Shown: positions 1 through 6,411, numbered from the stretch's first letter. The stretch is DNA of 10,872 nt from Phycisphaeraceae bacterium (GCA_020851395.1 JADZCW010000140.1:1-10872); one strand, 5' to 3'. Notes: a model not told the origin generated them from the letters alone. A program made the numbers and translations.

Positions 1-1068
1 GACAAGGCCATCATGGGCGTGTTCGACGAGGGGTGCATGGGGATGTTCAACGCCATCATCCCCGATCACCTGCTGCACCCGACCGGGGTGTTCAAGGAGC
101 GGCTCAGCCAATCCGCCCTCTACTACGAATCGACGCAGGTCAGCGACACTGAGGCGTCGGCAGTGCGGAAATGGATGGAAGATCGCGGGATGAAGTTCCA
201 TACGGGGCCCAACGAGGCGACGGACCTGACCGACGCTCAGATCCTCACACAGTGCAAGATGTACATCGCGGCGGTGCGGATCGCGGATGACTTTGGTTGC
301 GCCACGATCGGCATCCAGTACCAGCAGGGACTCAAGGACGTACTGCCGGCCAGCGACCTGGTGGAGGGGACGCTGAACAATCAGGACCGCCCGCCTGTGA
401 TGAGCCGGGACGGCAAGCGGGTGCTCTATGCCGGAGAGCCTCTGCCGCACTTCAATGAGGTGGACGAGTGCGCGGGGCTCGACGCGCTGATGACCTATCG
501 CGTGCACAAGGCGCTGGGCCAGCCGGTGGAGAACACGCTGCACGACATCCGCTGGGGCGATGCGGACGCGTCGGGTTCGACGAAGGACTATGTGTGGGTG
601 TTCCTGATCAGCGGGGCGGCCCCACCGGCGCACTTCGAGGGTGGCTGGAAGGGCGCGGACTCGATGCGCCAGCCGGCGATGTATTTCAGGCTCGGCGGCG
701 GGACGCTGCGTGGCGTGAGCAAACCCGGCGAGATCATCTGGAGCCGGGTATTTGTCCGGCACGACGCCCGGGGCGGCAAGTTGTGCATGGACCTGGGGCG
801 CGGCAAGGCGGTCAAGCTGCCCGAGGCGGAGACGCGCCGGCGCTGGGAGGCGACGACCCCGCAGTGGCCGATCATGCACGCGGTGACGTACGGCGTGAGC
901 CGGGACCAGATGATGGCCCGCCACAAGGCCAACCATGTCCATGTGGCTTATGCGAAGGACGCGGCCTCAGCCGACGCGGCGATGCTGGCCAAGGCGGCGA
1001 TGGCCCGGGCGATGGGGCTGGAAGTGTGCCTGTGCGGGACGCGGGCGAACGGCAAGGCCTGGTTGTGA
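1..1068 (+). CDS. L-fucose/D-arabinose isomerase-like protein, C-terminal part (5'-partial)
   Basis: The frame is open from base 1 (D-K-A-I before the first ATG at 13), so the start lies outside the window and about 355 residues are visible. FucI-type isomerases are Mn-dependent ketol isomerases that interconvert aldoses and ketoses in the cytoplasm; E. coli FucI is about 590 residues and binds metal through Glu337, Asp361 and His528. Counting from the ATG at 13, the stretch from E152 (VDECAGLDAL) to D178 (HDIRW) matches the spacing and surroundings of the first two ligands (ATENDSLNG and ADVRTYW in E. coli). H308 in KANHVHVAY fits the third. The early segment DEGCMGMFNA followed by FKERLSQSAL is also family-like. 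The stop is TGA at 1066-1068. The family is fairly secure, but the substrate cannot be told; it could be any deoxy-sugar or pentose isomerase of this superfamily. Confidence 0.75.
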   Translation, partial: DKAIMGVFDEGCMGMFNAIIPDHLLHPTGVFKERLSQSALYYESTQVSDTEASAVRKWMEDRGMKFHTGPNEATDLTDAQILTQCKMYIAAVRIADDFGCATIGIQYQQGLKDVLPASDLVEGTLNNQDRPPVMSRDGKRVLYAGEPLPHFNEVDECAGLDALMTYRVHKALGQPVENTLHDIRWGDADASGSTKDYVWVFLISGAAPPAHFEGGWKGADSMRQPAMYFRLGGGTLRGVSKPGEIIWSRVFVRHDARGGKLCMDLGRGKAVKLPEAETRRRWEATTPQWPIMHAVTYGVSRDQMMARHKANHVHVAYAKDAASADAAMLAKAAMARAMGLEVCLCGTRANGKAWL

Positions 1069-1252
1069 GGCGGTTACGAACCGATCTTTTAGGGGCGTGC
1101 AAGGTCTTTTTCGCCCCTGGCGTCGATTGAACACAGGATTCCTGGGCCATGCTCAATCTCCGACGGCGGCCGAGCCGATACAGATTGCAGCGGCATTTTC
1201 CCCTTCTTGGATCGCGTCCGTGGATATCTTTGGCCATTCCGGGTGTCGACAG
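1069..1252. other. Intergenic region with a weak stem-loop
   Basis: No coding frame is convincing here. An inverted repeat AGGGGCG (1091-1097) / CGCCCCT (1112-1118) lies 23 bases after the isomerase stop. It encloses a 14-nt loop that contains a T-run. It has no T-run after the stem, so it is a poor intrinsic terminator, although it could mark the 3' end of the isomerase transcript. Nothing else was recognised in this stretch. Confidence 0.3.
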
Positions 1253-1279
1253 TTGACGGTCTTGAATTCGGGGTATAAT
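1253..1279 (+). promoter_or_regulatory. Sigma-70-type promoter for the DUF3553 gene
   Basis: TTGACG at 1253-1258 (5 of 6 to the -35 consensus) and a perfect TATAAT at 1274-1279 are separated by 15 nt, shorter than the ideal 17. The perfect -10 stands out against GC-rich surroundings. Transcription would begin near 1286 and give an untranslated leader of about 258 nt before the DUF3553 start. Confidence 0.6.
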
Positions 1280-1285
1280 GCTGAA

Positions 1286-1543
1286 GTATGAGATTCGGGG
1301 GGTGACTGACAGGGGATGGCACGTCGGCTCGTTGATTTCGCGTTTTTTGAGCTGAGCAAGTTCAAAGCCGCAAGGGCCGCACGGCCTGGTTCGATGTACG
1401 GAACCAGTCACCAGCCGGGTTGTTTGACAAAACAAAGGAAGTCGACGAATCAGCCGTGAGGGGCTGAGACCGTCGTGGTGTAGGAACCACTGGCGCCGAC
1501 CCAGGCGGACGGAGCCGCGGATGTCGGATCTTGGGGTAGGAAC
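1286..1543 (+). promoter_or_regulatory. Long structured 5' leader of the DUF3553 gene
   Basis: Within about 105 nt the leader carries four consecutive perfect hairpins: CTGGTTC/GAACCAG (1386-1392 with 1401-1407, 8-nt loop), TTGTTT/AAACAA (1420-1425 with 1430-1435, 4-nt loop), TCAGCC/GGCTGA (1450-1455 with 1462-1467, 6-nt loop) and GTGGT/ACCAC (1475-1479 with 1486-1490, 6-nt loop). A fifth, smaller one (GGCC-GCAC-GGCC) lies around 1375-1386. CGTCG (1322-1326) can pair with CGACG (1443-1447) to close the first part. The pieces AAAGCCGCAAGGGCC and AGCCGGGTTG resemble the 3' half of GEMM-I (cyclic-di-GMP) riboswitches, but the 5' half with its GAAA-capped hairpin was not found. I treat this as a structured leader of unknown class; the function is inferred only from structure and position. 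Confidence 0.45.
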
Positions 1544-2245
1544 GTGTCGAGCACGGCAGACATGAGCCCCCAGTTCGGGCGGGGTGATCTGGTTGTTCAC
1601 CCTCGTCGGCCGGAATGGGGCCCAGGGGTCGTTGAACAAGCCGAGGCCATCGTCCACGAGGGCCAGCCGGCACAAAGAATCGTTGTCACTTTCCAGGGCC
1701 ACGGACGTGTGACGATCAACACAGGCGTGGCGCCGTTGTTAAGCAAGGATGCAGCAGAGACCATGAACAGACGCTTTGAAGATTCCACGATGACCGTTTC
1801 GTCCAGCACGTCGAGCTACGGGACCGGCCGGGCAGGCCATGCCCCCGAGGCCGGCCAGGGCTGGCTAGGCAAGCTCGAGGCCAAGACCAACGGCGACCCG
1901 CTGCGGCGGCTCGTCGCGGCCTTGACCGACCCGTTCGAGACCGAGTTCGGCCGGCTCAAGGCCACGGTCGAGTCCTTCCGTCACGGCGAGGACCCCGTCC
2001 GCAACCCGCGAGGGTTGATCGACTGGGCCGTCGAGCAGACGGGGATGGCCGACCCGCTGACCAAGTACACCCGGCACGAGCTCGAGGATGCCTTTCGGTA
2101 CTGGGTCCGCATGCGGGACGAGCACCTCAAGAAGCTGGTATTCCAGCTCAAGCGCGCCAGCCAGGGGCCGGCCGTGCAGCAGCTCGCCCAGCAGACCCGT
2201 TATGCCACGGCGAAGATGCGGCTCGAACGCGCCCTGCGGGCGTGA
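1544..2245 (+). CDS. DUF3553 domain-containing protein
   Basis: A 233-residue protein. Residues about 12-66 form a DUF3553-like small beta domain: GRGDLVVHPRRPEWGPGVV, then VVTFQGHGRVTINTGVAPL. Related small domains occur alone and at the C-termini of UvrD-like helicases; their role is not established here. Residues 75-108 are a Ser/Thr/Gly-rich linker. Residues 110-230 are charged and probably helical (RRLVAALTDPFETEF, RHELEDAFRYWVRMRDEHLKKL). There is no signal peptide or membrane segment, so it is probably cytoplasmic. The GTG at 1544 was chosen because a purine-rich GGGGTAGG lies just upstream (1533-1540). The in-frame ATG at 1562 (residue 7) is the alternative and still keeps the domain whole. 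The last about 20 codons recur in decayed form at 6574-6631. Confidence 0.75.
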   Translation: MSSTADMSPQFGRGDLVVHPRRPEWGPGVVEQAEAIVHEGQPAQRIVVTFQGHGRVTINTGVAPLLSKDAAETMNRRFEDSTMTVSSSTSSYGTGRAGHAPEAGQGWLGKLEAKTNGDPLRRLVAALTDPFETEFGRLKATVESFRHGEDPVRNPRGLIDWAVEQTGMADPLTKYTRHELEDAFRYWVRMRDEHLKKLVFQLKRASQGPAVQQLAQQTRYATAKMRLERALRA

Positions 2246-2263
2246 GATCTCCAGGCCACACCC

Positions 2264-2295
2264 GGGGGGACTCGTCGCTGCCCCCTCCTCCCCCC
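2264..2295. terminator. G/C-run stem-loop between convergent genes
   Basis: GGGGGGA (2264-2270) can pair with TCCCCCC (2289-2295) around an 18-nt loop, in the 66-bp gap where the DUF3553 gene (+) meets the end of the VKOR-DsbA operon (-). Position and symmetry suggest a shared bidirectional terminator. Neither side has a T-run, so it may only slow polymerase or protect 3' ends. Confidence 0.35.
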
Positions 2296-2311
2296 TGCCG
2301 ATGCGGCGTCG

Positions 2312-3616
2312 TTACGGGTCGGGTGGGGTCAGCCCCAGCCGCGACTCAAGCAGTTCAAATGTCTCTCGCGCGGCCGAGGGCGTCCCCCGCACGTAATGTC
2401 CCTGCATCACGACCACCGGCATGCTCACGTACTCCGGCGGCAGCGCGGCAAAGGCGGCCACGTGCTGGGCCAGGGAGAGGCCGATCCCGGGTTGCTGCAA
2501 TCGCTGGCGCAGCGTCTCCTTGCCGACCAGGGCAACCGCTTGTGCCACGGCGTCGGGCAGCGTCGGCGTCGTGGGCGTTGAGGCCGCCCATCGCTCGAAC
2601 CGCTCAAACGCGGCGGGATCAATCTGGAACAGAGCCAGAGCCAGCTTCGCCAGGTCGCAGGACGCTCCATACCGCGGGCCACGCCCATGCTCGCCGATCG
2701 TTGGGTTGCACTGCGGGTTCAACGGCGTCATGAGTCGCACCAGGGCCAGTTGACCCCGGTAGCGGTCCACCGCCCGGATCAGTTGATCGGTGAACTCATG
2801 GCAGTGCGGGCAGGCGTAGTCGCCGAAGATCACCACCAGGTGTTGTGCGTCGGCCGGGCCGACCCTCGGGAGGTCGGCCACCCGCAGTTCCAGGCTCGTC
2901 AACGGCAGGTGGATTCGTCGGTCGGGGCCGGGCCCGGTGTCGAATTCGGCCGCGACGGCGGGAGGATCGCCCCGGCCGGTTGAATCAACCGCGACGGCCG
3001 GATCGACCACGAGTGTTGCGTGCGGCAAGAGCGTCTGGCCGCCGACGAGCGAGCCAAGCCCCAGGACGCCCAACGACACGGATCCGACAAGCCAGATTCG
3101 ATCATGCGCCAGGGCCCGGCGCCAGACGCCCCGGAGCTCGACCACGATCAGCAGCGTTAGCATCAGCCCCAGGGCGTGGGCCACCAGGCAGTAGACACAG
3201 AGCCCCTCGATCTGCCGGTGCATCAGGCCGATGAACCATGCCGCGCCGCCAGGGATGATCAGACAGGCGGCGGTCAACAAGCCCTCTTCGACGCGTCGCA
3301 GCGAGGCCAACCGTCCCGAGGCGCGCAGGATCCAGGCCGCGGCAATGCCCGTATAAAGGATCGCCGCCGGCACCCCGACCGGCACGCCCAGCCAGACCGC
3401 CCAGCGGCTGTCGAGGGCGGCATCGCAACCGCCGTCGGGCCCGCAGCCGGGCAGGTGATCATGCCGCCACGACTCCGCCGCCAGAAAGGCGCTCAGGCCG
3501 ACCATCGCCAGCGCCAGCAGCACCGCGCAGAGGGTTCGCGGCCCGGTCCATGCCCACCCGGCCGGGCGGGGCCAGGATCGGTCCGACGCTGCGGTGATCA
3601 AGGCCTTGTCCGTCAT
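2312..3616 (-). CDS. VKOR-DsbA fusion: membrane disulfide-generating oxidoreductase
   Basis: A 434-residue two-domain protein. Residues about 28-195 are a VKOR domain with about five membrane segments. The loop cysteines are C58 and C64 (CGPDGGC), the conserved Ser of the family is about S70 (DSRWAVWLGVP), and the quinone-side redox pair is C140-V-Y-C143. After a linker, residues about 235-430 form a DsbA-like thioredoxin fold: FGDYACPHCHEF with the active pair C269/C272, two further cysteines (C303, C320), and a likely cis-proline P400 (SMP). In known VKOR-Dsb fusions the periplasmic domain oxidises exported proteins and passes electrons through VKOR to quinone. All the redox cysteines are present, so this should be the active oxidase of the operon. 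The ATG overlaps the stop of the upstream gene as ATGA (3613-3616), with GGAGG ahead of it, so translation is probably coupled. It is the last gene of the operon; the stop TAA is at 2312-2314. Confidence 0.9.
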   Translation of the reverse strand: MTDKALITAASDRSWPRPAGWAWTGPRTLCAVLLALAMVGLSAFLAAESWRHDHLPGCGPDGGCDAALDSRWAVWLGVPVGVPAAILYTGIAAAWILRASGRLASLRRVEEGLLTAACLIIPGGAAWFIGLMHRQIEGLCVYCLVAHALGLMLTLLIVVELRGVWRRALAHDRIWLVGSVSLGVLGLGSLVGGQTLLPHATLVVDPAVAVDSTGRGDPPAVAAEFDTGPGPDRRIHLPLTSLELRVADLPRVGPADAQHLVVIFGDYACPHCHEFTDQLIRAVDRYRGQLALVRLMTPLNPQCNPTIGEHGRGPRYGASCDLAKLALALFQIDPAAFERFERWAASTPTTPTLPDAVAQAVALVGKETLRQRLQQPGIGLSLAQHVAAFAALPPEYVSMPVVVMQGHYVRGTPSAARETFELLESRLGLTPPDP

Positions 3617-4311
3617 GGCACAGTGTCCTCCGGCCCTGACGCCGCGGGAACGAAGGTGCCGCGTTGAGAGTTCAGGACCTCGACGACTTCGATCTCGTAG
3701 AGGCGGACCTCATCCACCGCAAGCGGGGGGTGCAGCTCGGCGGGTGAGGTGGCGATCCATTCGCCCTTCGCGGCGTTCACGGTGAAGACACGGTTGGGGG
3801 GGGCCATCACCCGCCAGCGGTCGCCCGCCCGCATGTCCGGCAGCAGAAAGCCCATCCCGATCGAGGGGGTCTCGGCGGCCGACCAAAGCTCCGGTTCTCC
3901 CGTCTGGCGGTTGTCGGACACGACGGTGCGGTCGGGCTTGACGCACAGGTAACGGACGCGCACCGCCCCCCGGACGCCCGCCGTTGGGCCCGAGCCGACC
4001 CGATCTCGGACGAAGCGAACCCCGCGGATCTCGTCCCGGATGCCGCCTTGATTGAGCTTGGCCAACAGCTGACACATCTGCGACGATCCAGGGAAGTTCG
4101 TCGGCACGGCATCCGAGCTGGCCGCCGGTCGAGGCGGGGGCGTGCTCACCGAGACCGGACCGGCCCCGTCGGCCCCCGGTCCGACCACGCGGGACGCGGC
4201 GTAAGAGGCCAGGATCACGGCCGCGCACGCCAGCAGCGAGGACGCTGCACGTCGGACGAGGACGCGTCGTGACACCGTCGAGTTCCCTGCCCGGTCACCT
4301 GAAACGATCAT
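3613..4311 (-). CDS. Membrane-anchored FKBP-like peptidyl-prolyl isomerase homologue
   Basis: A 232-residue protein with a basic N-terminus, one membrane segment (about residues 22-40) and a Pro/Ser-rich linker, so the rest should be extracytoplasmic. Residues about 105-213 follow the FKBP order: GSGPTAGVRGAVRVRYLCV, an acidic/Trp strand, then GFLLPDMRAGDRWRVMAPPNRVF, and the closing strand DEVRLYEIEVVEVL, the counterpart of LVFDVELL. Against FKBP12, Y121 fits Tyr26 and I151 fits Ile56, but the positions of Asp37 and Trp59 appear to be Ser/Val and Gly/Phe. Catalysis may therefore be weak or lost, leaving a binding or chaperone role. It starts 6 nt after the stop of the upstream gene, with GGAG within that gene's end as the ribosome site, and overlaps the next gene by ATGA. 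The context points to folding of exported protein. The FKBP assignment is by motif, not by search. Confidence 0.65.
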   Translation of the reverse strand: MIVSGDRAGNSTVSRRVLVRRAASSLLACAAVILASYAASRVVGPGADGAGPVSVSTPPPRPAASSDAVPTNFPGSSQMCQLLAKLNQGGIRDEIRGVRFVRDRVGSGPTAGVRGAVRVRYLCVKPDRTVVSDNRQTGEPELWSAAETPSIGMGFLLPDMRAGDRWRVMAPPNRVFTVNAAKGEWIATSPAELHPPLAVDEVRLYEIEVVEVLNSQRGTFVPAASGPEDTVP

Positions 4312-4317
4312 TGGCGG

Positions 4318-5649
4318 CTACTCCAGCAGTTCCATCAGACCAGGCGCCCGCGCATCGGTCTGAGCCGAGGGAAGAGCCCCCGTGTCCTTCTCGAACTGAC
4401 GCAGAAAGGTTTCGGCCGTCAACTCGCCGACAGCGACCATTCCCGGCTGCTGCGAAGCCAGGGGCTTCCACATCGTGCAGGGCCGAAGGTCGACGATCTG
4501 GCCCGTGTCGTTGCGCCGCCCAATCGAGAGGCGGCGGGGCTTGGCCTCGATGGACAGGGCCAGCAGTTGATCCATCCTTGGGTCGGCCATCGCCCGTTGG
4601 AGCGCCGGCTCGCCGACGAGTTCGGCCGCCCGGGCCCGCGCCTGGTCGGGCGTGGGCATGTCCTGCCGCTTCTCGGCGGCCGACAGGAAGGCGTGCATCG
4701 TTTCGAGGGCCTGCGGCCTGGCGAGCCAAACGGCCAGCGCGAGCTTGGCGTAGGCGTGGGCGTCGGGGTTCTCCGGGGCGAGGTCCGGCGTGACCTTGGG
4801 ATTGCACCCGGGGTCGAGCGGGTACAACGCCAGAAGGACGGCGACCTGATCCCCGAACCGCTGACGCAGGGCCAGCATCGCCCGCTGGGTGGTGCGGGAC
4901 TCGTCGTTGGTGTAGTCGAAGAAGCTCAGGACGACGTACGTCGCCGTGGGCGATCCAAGCAGCGGCATGCCGGCCACGGGCAGGCGGGTCCGGCTGTCGT
5001 AGGGCTGGATCACGCGTTCGGTCCCGCTGCCGATCTCGTACTTGCCGAAGTCGCGGGCCTGAGCCATCGCGGCGGACGGTGACACCGCCTGGCCGATCGG
5101 CAGCAGCGCCGCCAACCCCAGGCCCAGGAGCATGGCCCGGCCGCGCCTGATGGACGGTGCGAGCCACGCCTGAAAGGACCAGACCGTCCAGGTCAGCAGG
5201 ACGGAAAGGACGATGACCTGGAAGGTCAACCGTGCGAGATTCATCTGGCCGGCCAGGGCCGCGGCCAGGCACCATACCCCGGCGCCGCCGAGACCGACGG
5301 CCGTCGCGAGGATCGTGACCTCGGCCGATCGTCGCCACGAGGGCCGGGGCGCCCATCGGCGCGCGACAACCGCCGCGGCGGCCAGCGCGAACAACGTGGT
5401 GAAGTAGCAGAACACGGGCACGCCCAGCCACCAGCCCAAACGCGTGGCCTGCCACGGACCGGGGGCAAGCACCTGTCCGTCGACCAGGCCACCTGTGCCA
5501 AATGACCAGAGCCTCGCCGCGGCCGATGCGCCAAGCAGCGCCAGGACCAGGGTGACGGCCTCGACGGCCCAGCGGCGCCACCCGGACACGGAAGGCGCGG
5601 GTGAGATGCCCTCGCGCCCGATGGCCAGAGTGTGTGGGTTTTGCGACAT
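4318..5649 (-). CDS. Cysteine-less VKOR-DsbA-like membrane protein (predicted pseudoenzyme)
   Basis: A 443-residue protein laid out like the fusion at 2312-3616: about five membrane segments (roughly residues 29-49, 74-97, 110-133, 142-165, 173-193), a linker, then a thioredoxin-like domain from about residue 210. Homology shows in YVVLSFFDYTNDES against HLVVIFGDYACPHC, LDPGCNP against LNPQCNP, and AYAKLALA against DLAKLALA. Every redox cysteine is replaced. In the thioredoxin motif CPHC becomes N248-D-E-S251. In VKOR the CVYC positions become A139 and T142 (NLARLTFQ), and the loop CxxxxxC is absent. C282 is retained outside the active site. It cannot do thiol-disulfide exchange in the usual way, so it may hold the substrate or act as a partner subunit. 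Reading frame, length and ribosome site (GGGAGG, about 7 nt before ATG) are intact, so it is not a decayed gene. It lies 123 nt after the small secreted-protein gene. Confidence 0.8.
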   Translation of the reverse strand: MSQNPHTLAIGREGISPAPSVSGWRRWAVEAVTLVLALLGASAAARLWSFGTGGLVDGQVLAPGPWQATRLGWWLGVPVFCYFTTLFALAAAAVVARRWAPRPSWRRSAEVTILATAVGLGGAGVWCLAAALAGQMNLARLTFQVIVLSVLLTWTVWSFQAWLAPSIRRGRAMLLGLGLAALLPIGQAVSPSAAMAQARDFGKYEIGSGTERVIQPYDSRTRLPVAGMPLLGSPTATYVVLSFFDYTNDESRTTQRAMLALRQRFGDQVAVLLALYPLDPGCNPKVTPDLAPENPDAHAYAKLALAVWLARPQALETMHAFLSAAEKRQDMPTPDQARARAAELVGEPALQRAMADPRMDQLLALSIEAKPRRLSIGRRNDTGQIVDLRPCTMWKPLASQQPGMVAVGELTAETFLRQFEKDTGALPSAQTDARAPGLMELLE

Positions 5650-5717
5650 CGTTTGTCCTCCCTGCCCCGGACGCGCGGGGCAGCGGCAAAGGGTCGGTGC
5701 ACGACAAAGAGGCGGCA

Positions 5718-5737
5718 GGCTGTTGCACCGCGGGGGA
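5718..5737 (+). repeat. Left arm of a 20-bp perfect inverted repeat
   Basis: This arm begins GGCTGTTGCACC and ends GCGGGGGA. Its exact reverse complement is at 6203-6222. The pair brackets the secreted cysteine-rich gene, with 465 bp between the arms. In the operon mRNA this arm lies 36 nt after the stop codon of that gene and about 70 nt before the next start. Confidence 0.85.
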
Positions 5738-5748
5738 CGCGGCGGCCC

Positions 5749-5760
5749 GACCGGCCGGTC
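5749..5760. repeat. 12-bp perfect palindrome downstream of the secreted-protein gene
   Basis: GACCGGCCGGTC lies 12 nt beyond the stop codon (5773-5775), between it and the inverted-repeat arm. It has no T-run, so it is not a classic terminator. It may add to 3'-end structure or be a protein-binding site. Confidence 0.5.
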
Positions 5761-5772
5761 ATGCTAAATGAA

Positions 5773-6144
5773 TTAGTACTCGCACCAGGCCTTGAAGTTG
5801 CTCACGGAGCAGCCCTGGGTCGTCTGGGTGCAGGCGGTGCAGGGCCACCAGTCAAGACACCCTTGGCCCTGCATCCAGGACTTGGTCAGCTGCCACGTGT
5901 TGTGATCGCGCCAGTGCCCGTCGCCGATGGAGGAGCCGCTGTAACGGGGGTTGCCCTGGGTGTTGCAGTTGGCGCCAGGGAAATCCACGCTCCAATGCCT
6001 CTCGGGCGGATAGCTCGGCCAGCAGCAGGTGTTGTAGGTCTCGTACCAGACGCTGCTGGCGGTGTAGTCGCTGGCGGCCTTGGCCTGGTAGGCCAGCGTC
6101 AAGATCGCCCCGACCGTGATCATGGACAGGAAGAATCGCTTCAT
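5773..6144 (-). CDS. Small secreted cysteine- and tryptophan-rich protein
   Basis: A 123-residue protein that I do not recognise. A clear signal peptide covers residues 1-23: MKRFF, a hydrophobic core, then AKA with cleavage expected between A23 and A24. The mature part of about 100 residues has eight cysteines (C40, C41, C60, C96, C102, C105, C112, C121), enough for four disulfides, and nine tryptophans; it ends CEY. One pair is spaced CTAC and two cysteines are adjacent. ATG 6144 was chosen over longer in-frame starts because AAAGGAG lies 6 nt upstream and the signal peptide begins there. It is first in an operon with VKOR-DsbA and FKBP-like proteins, so it is the obvious substrate for their oxidative folding. 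The function could be a toxin-like peptide, a surface protein or a binding module; nothing in the sequence decides. Confidence 0.75.
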   Translation of the reverse strand: MKRFFLSMITVGAILTLAYQAKAASDYTASSVWYETYNTCCWPSYPPERHWSVDFPGANCNTQGNPRYSGSSIGDGHWRDHNTWQLTKSWMQGQGCLDWWPCTACTQTTQGCSVSNFKAWCEY

Positions 6145-6376
6145 GAGGATCTCCTTTCGAGATGAAAAACAGGTTCGATGCGCCGATTCAGGCCGACATG
6201 ATTCCCCCGCGGTGCAACAGCCCGCTTGAGCTCTAGCATCTTGACGGTCGTCCGCCGCCGCACGTCGTGTGCGTTCAGATGTGACGATCGGTCGCCGCGG
6301 CCGGCCCTCCCGTCGAGACAGCCCGGCGGAGCAAGGGGGAGGAACCACAAAGACCGCAGCGACGCTGCCAACCCGA
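6145..6376 (-). promoter_or_regulatory. 5' leader of the secreted-protein operon
   Basis: About 230 nt separate the predicted transcription start from ATG 6144. The leader ends in the strong ribosome site AAAGGAG (6151-6157) and contains the right inverted-repeat arm (6203-6222). The longer reading frame through it (to 6348) has neither a ribosome site nor a signal peptide at its start, so I read this stretch as untranslated. Confidence 0.5.
6203..6222 (+). repeat. Right arm of the 20-bp perfect inverted repeat
   Basis: This arm begins TCCCCCGC and ends GGTGCAACAGCC, the exact reverse complement of 5718-5737. In the operon mRNA it lies in the 5' leader, about 45 nt upstream of the ribosome site. 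The two arms could therefore close a 20-bp duplex around the whole secreted-protein message. Confidence 0.85.
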
Positions 6377-6382
6377 AGCCAT

Positions 6383-6411
6383 TTTGTATTGAATTATCTA
6401 CGACTTGTCAA
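6383..6411 (-). promoter_or_regulatory. Sigma-70-type promoter of the oxidative-folding operon
   Basis: On the minus strand, a perfect TTGACA (6411-6406) is followed by a 17-nt spacer and TACAAA (6388-6383, 4 of 6 to the -10 consensus). Just upstream, 6421-6443 reads AATAATTTTGTTAATTTTAC on the minus strand, an A/T tract like an UP element. This is the most AT-rich stretch in the window. Transcription would start near 6376 and could read through all four genes. No operator was recognised. Confidence 0.6.

Noticed and set aside
1316..1459. 47-codon small ORF in the DUF3553 leader, with AGGGG just before its ATG
   Set aside because: Third-position GC is about 55 percent, well below that of neighbouring genes; the product has no recognisable feature; and the stretch overlaps three of the four hairpins, so RNA structure explains it better.
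1450..1490. GGGGCTGAGACC followed by GGAACCAC, like parts of a TPP riboswitch
   Set aside because: The second conserved block of the TPP aptamer (ACCTGAT ... GGTAATACC-like) is absent, and the letters are accounted for by two simple hairpins.
872..1702. 276-codon minus-strand frame across the isomerase end, promoter and leader
   Set aside because: Basic, Ser/Pro/Arg-rich translation without domains; it runs opposite the isomerase, the promoter and the DUF3553 domain.
4295..5728. 477-codon minus-strand frame overlapping the Cys-less VKOR-DsbA gene
   Set aside because: It is Arg/Gly/Pro-rich low-complexity sequence with no ribosome site, while the overlapping 443-codon frame has membrane segments and clear homology to its neighbour.
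6145..6348. N-terminal extension of the secreted-protein frame up to 6348
   Set aside because: It would bury the signal peptide at residue 69, it has no ribosome site, and AAAGGAG correctly spaced before ATG 6144 supports the short form.
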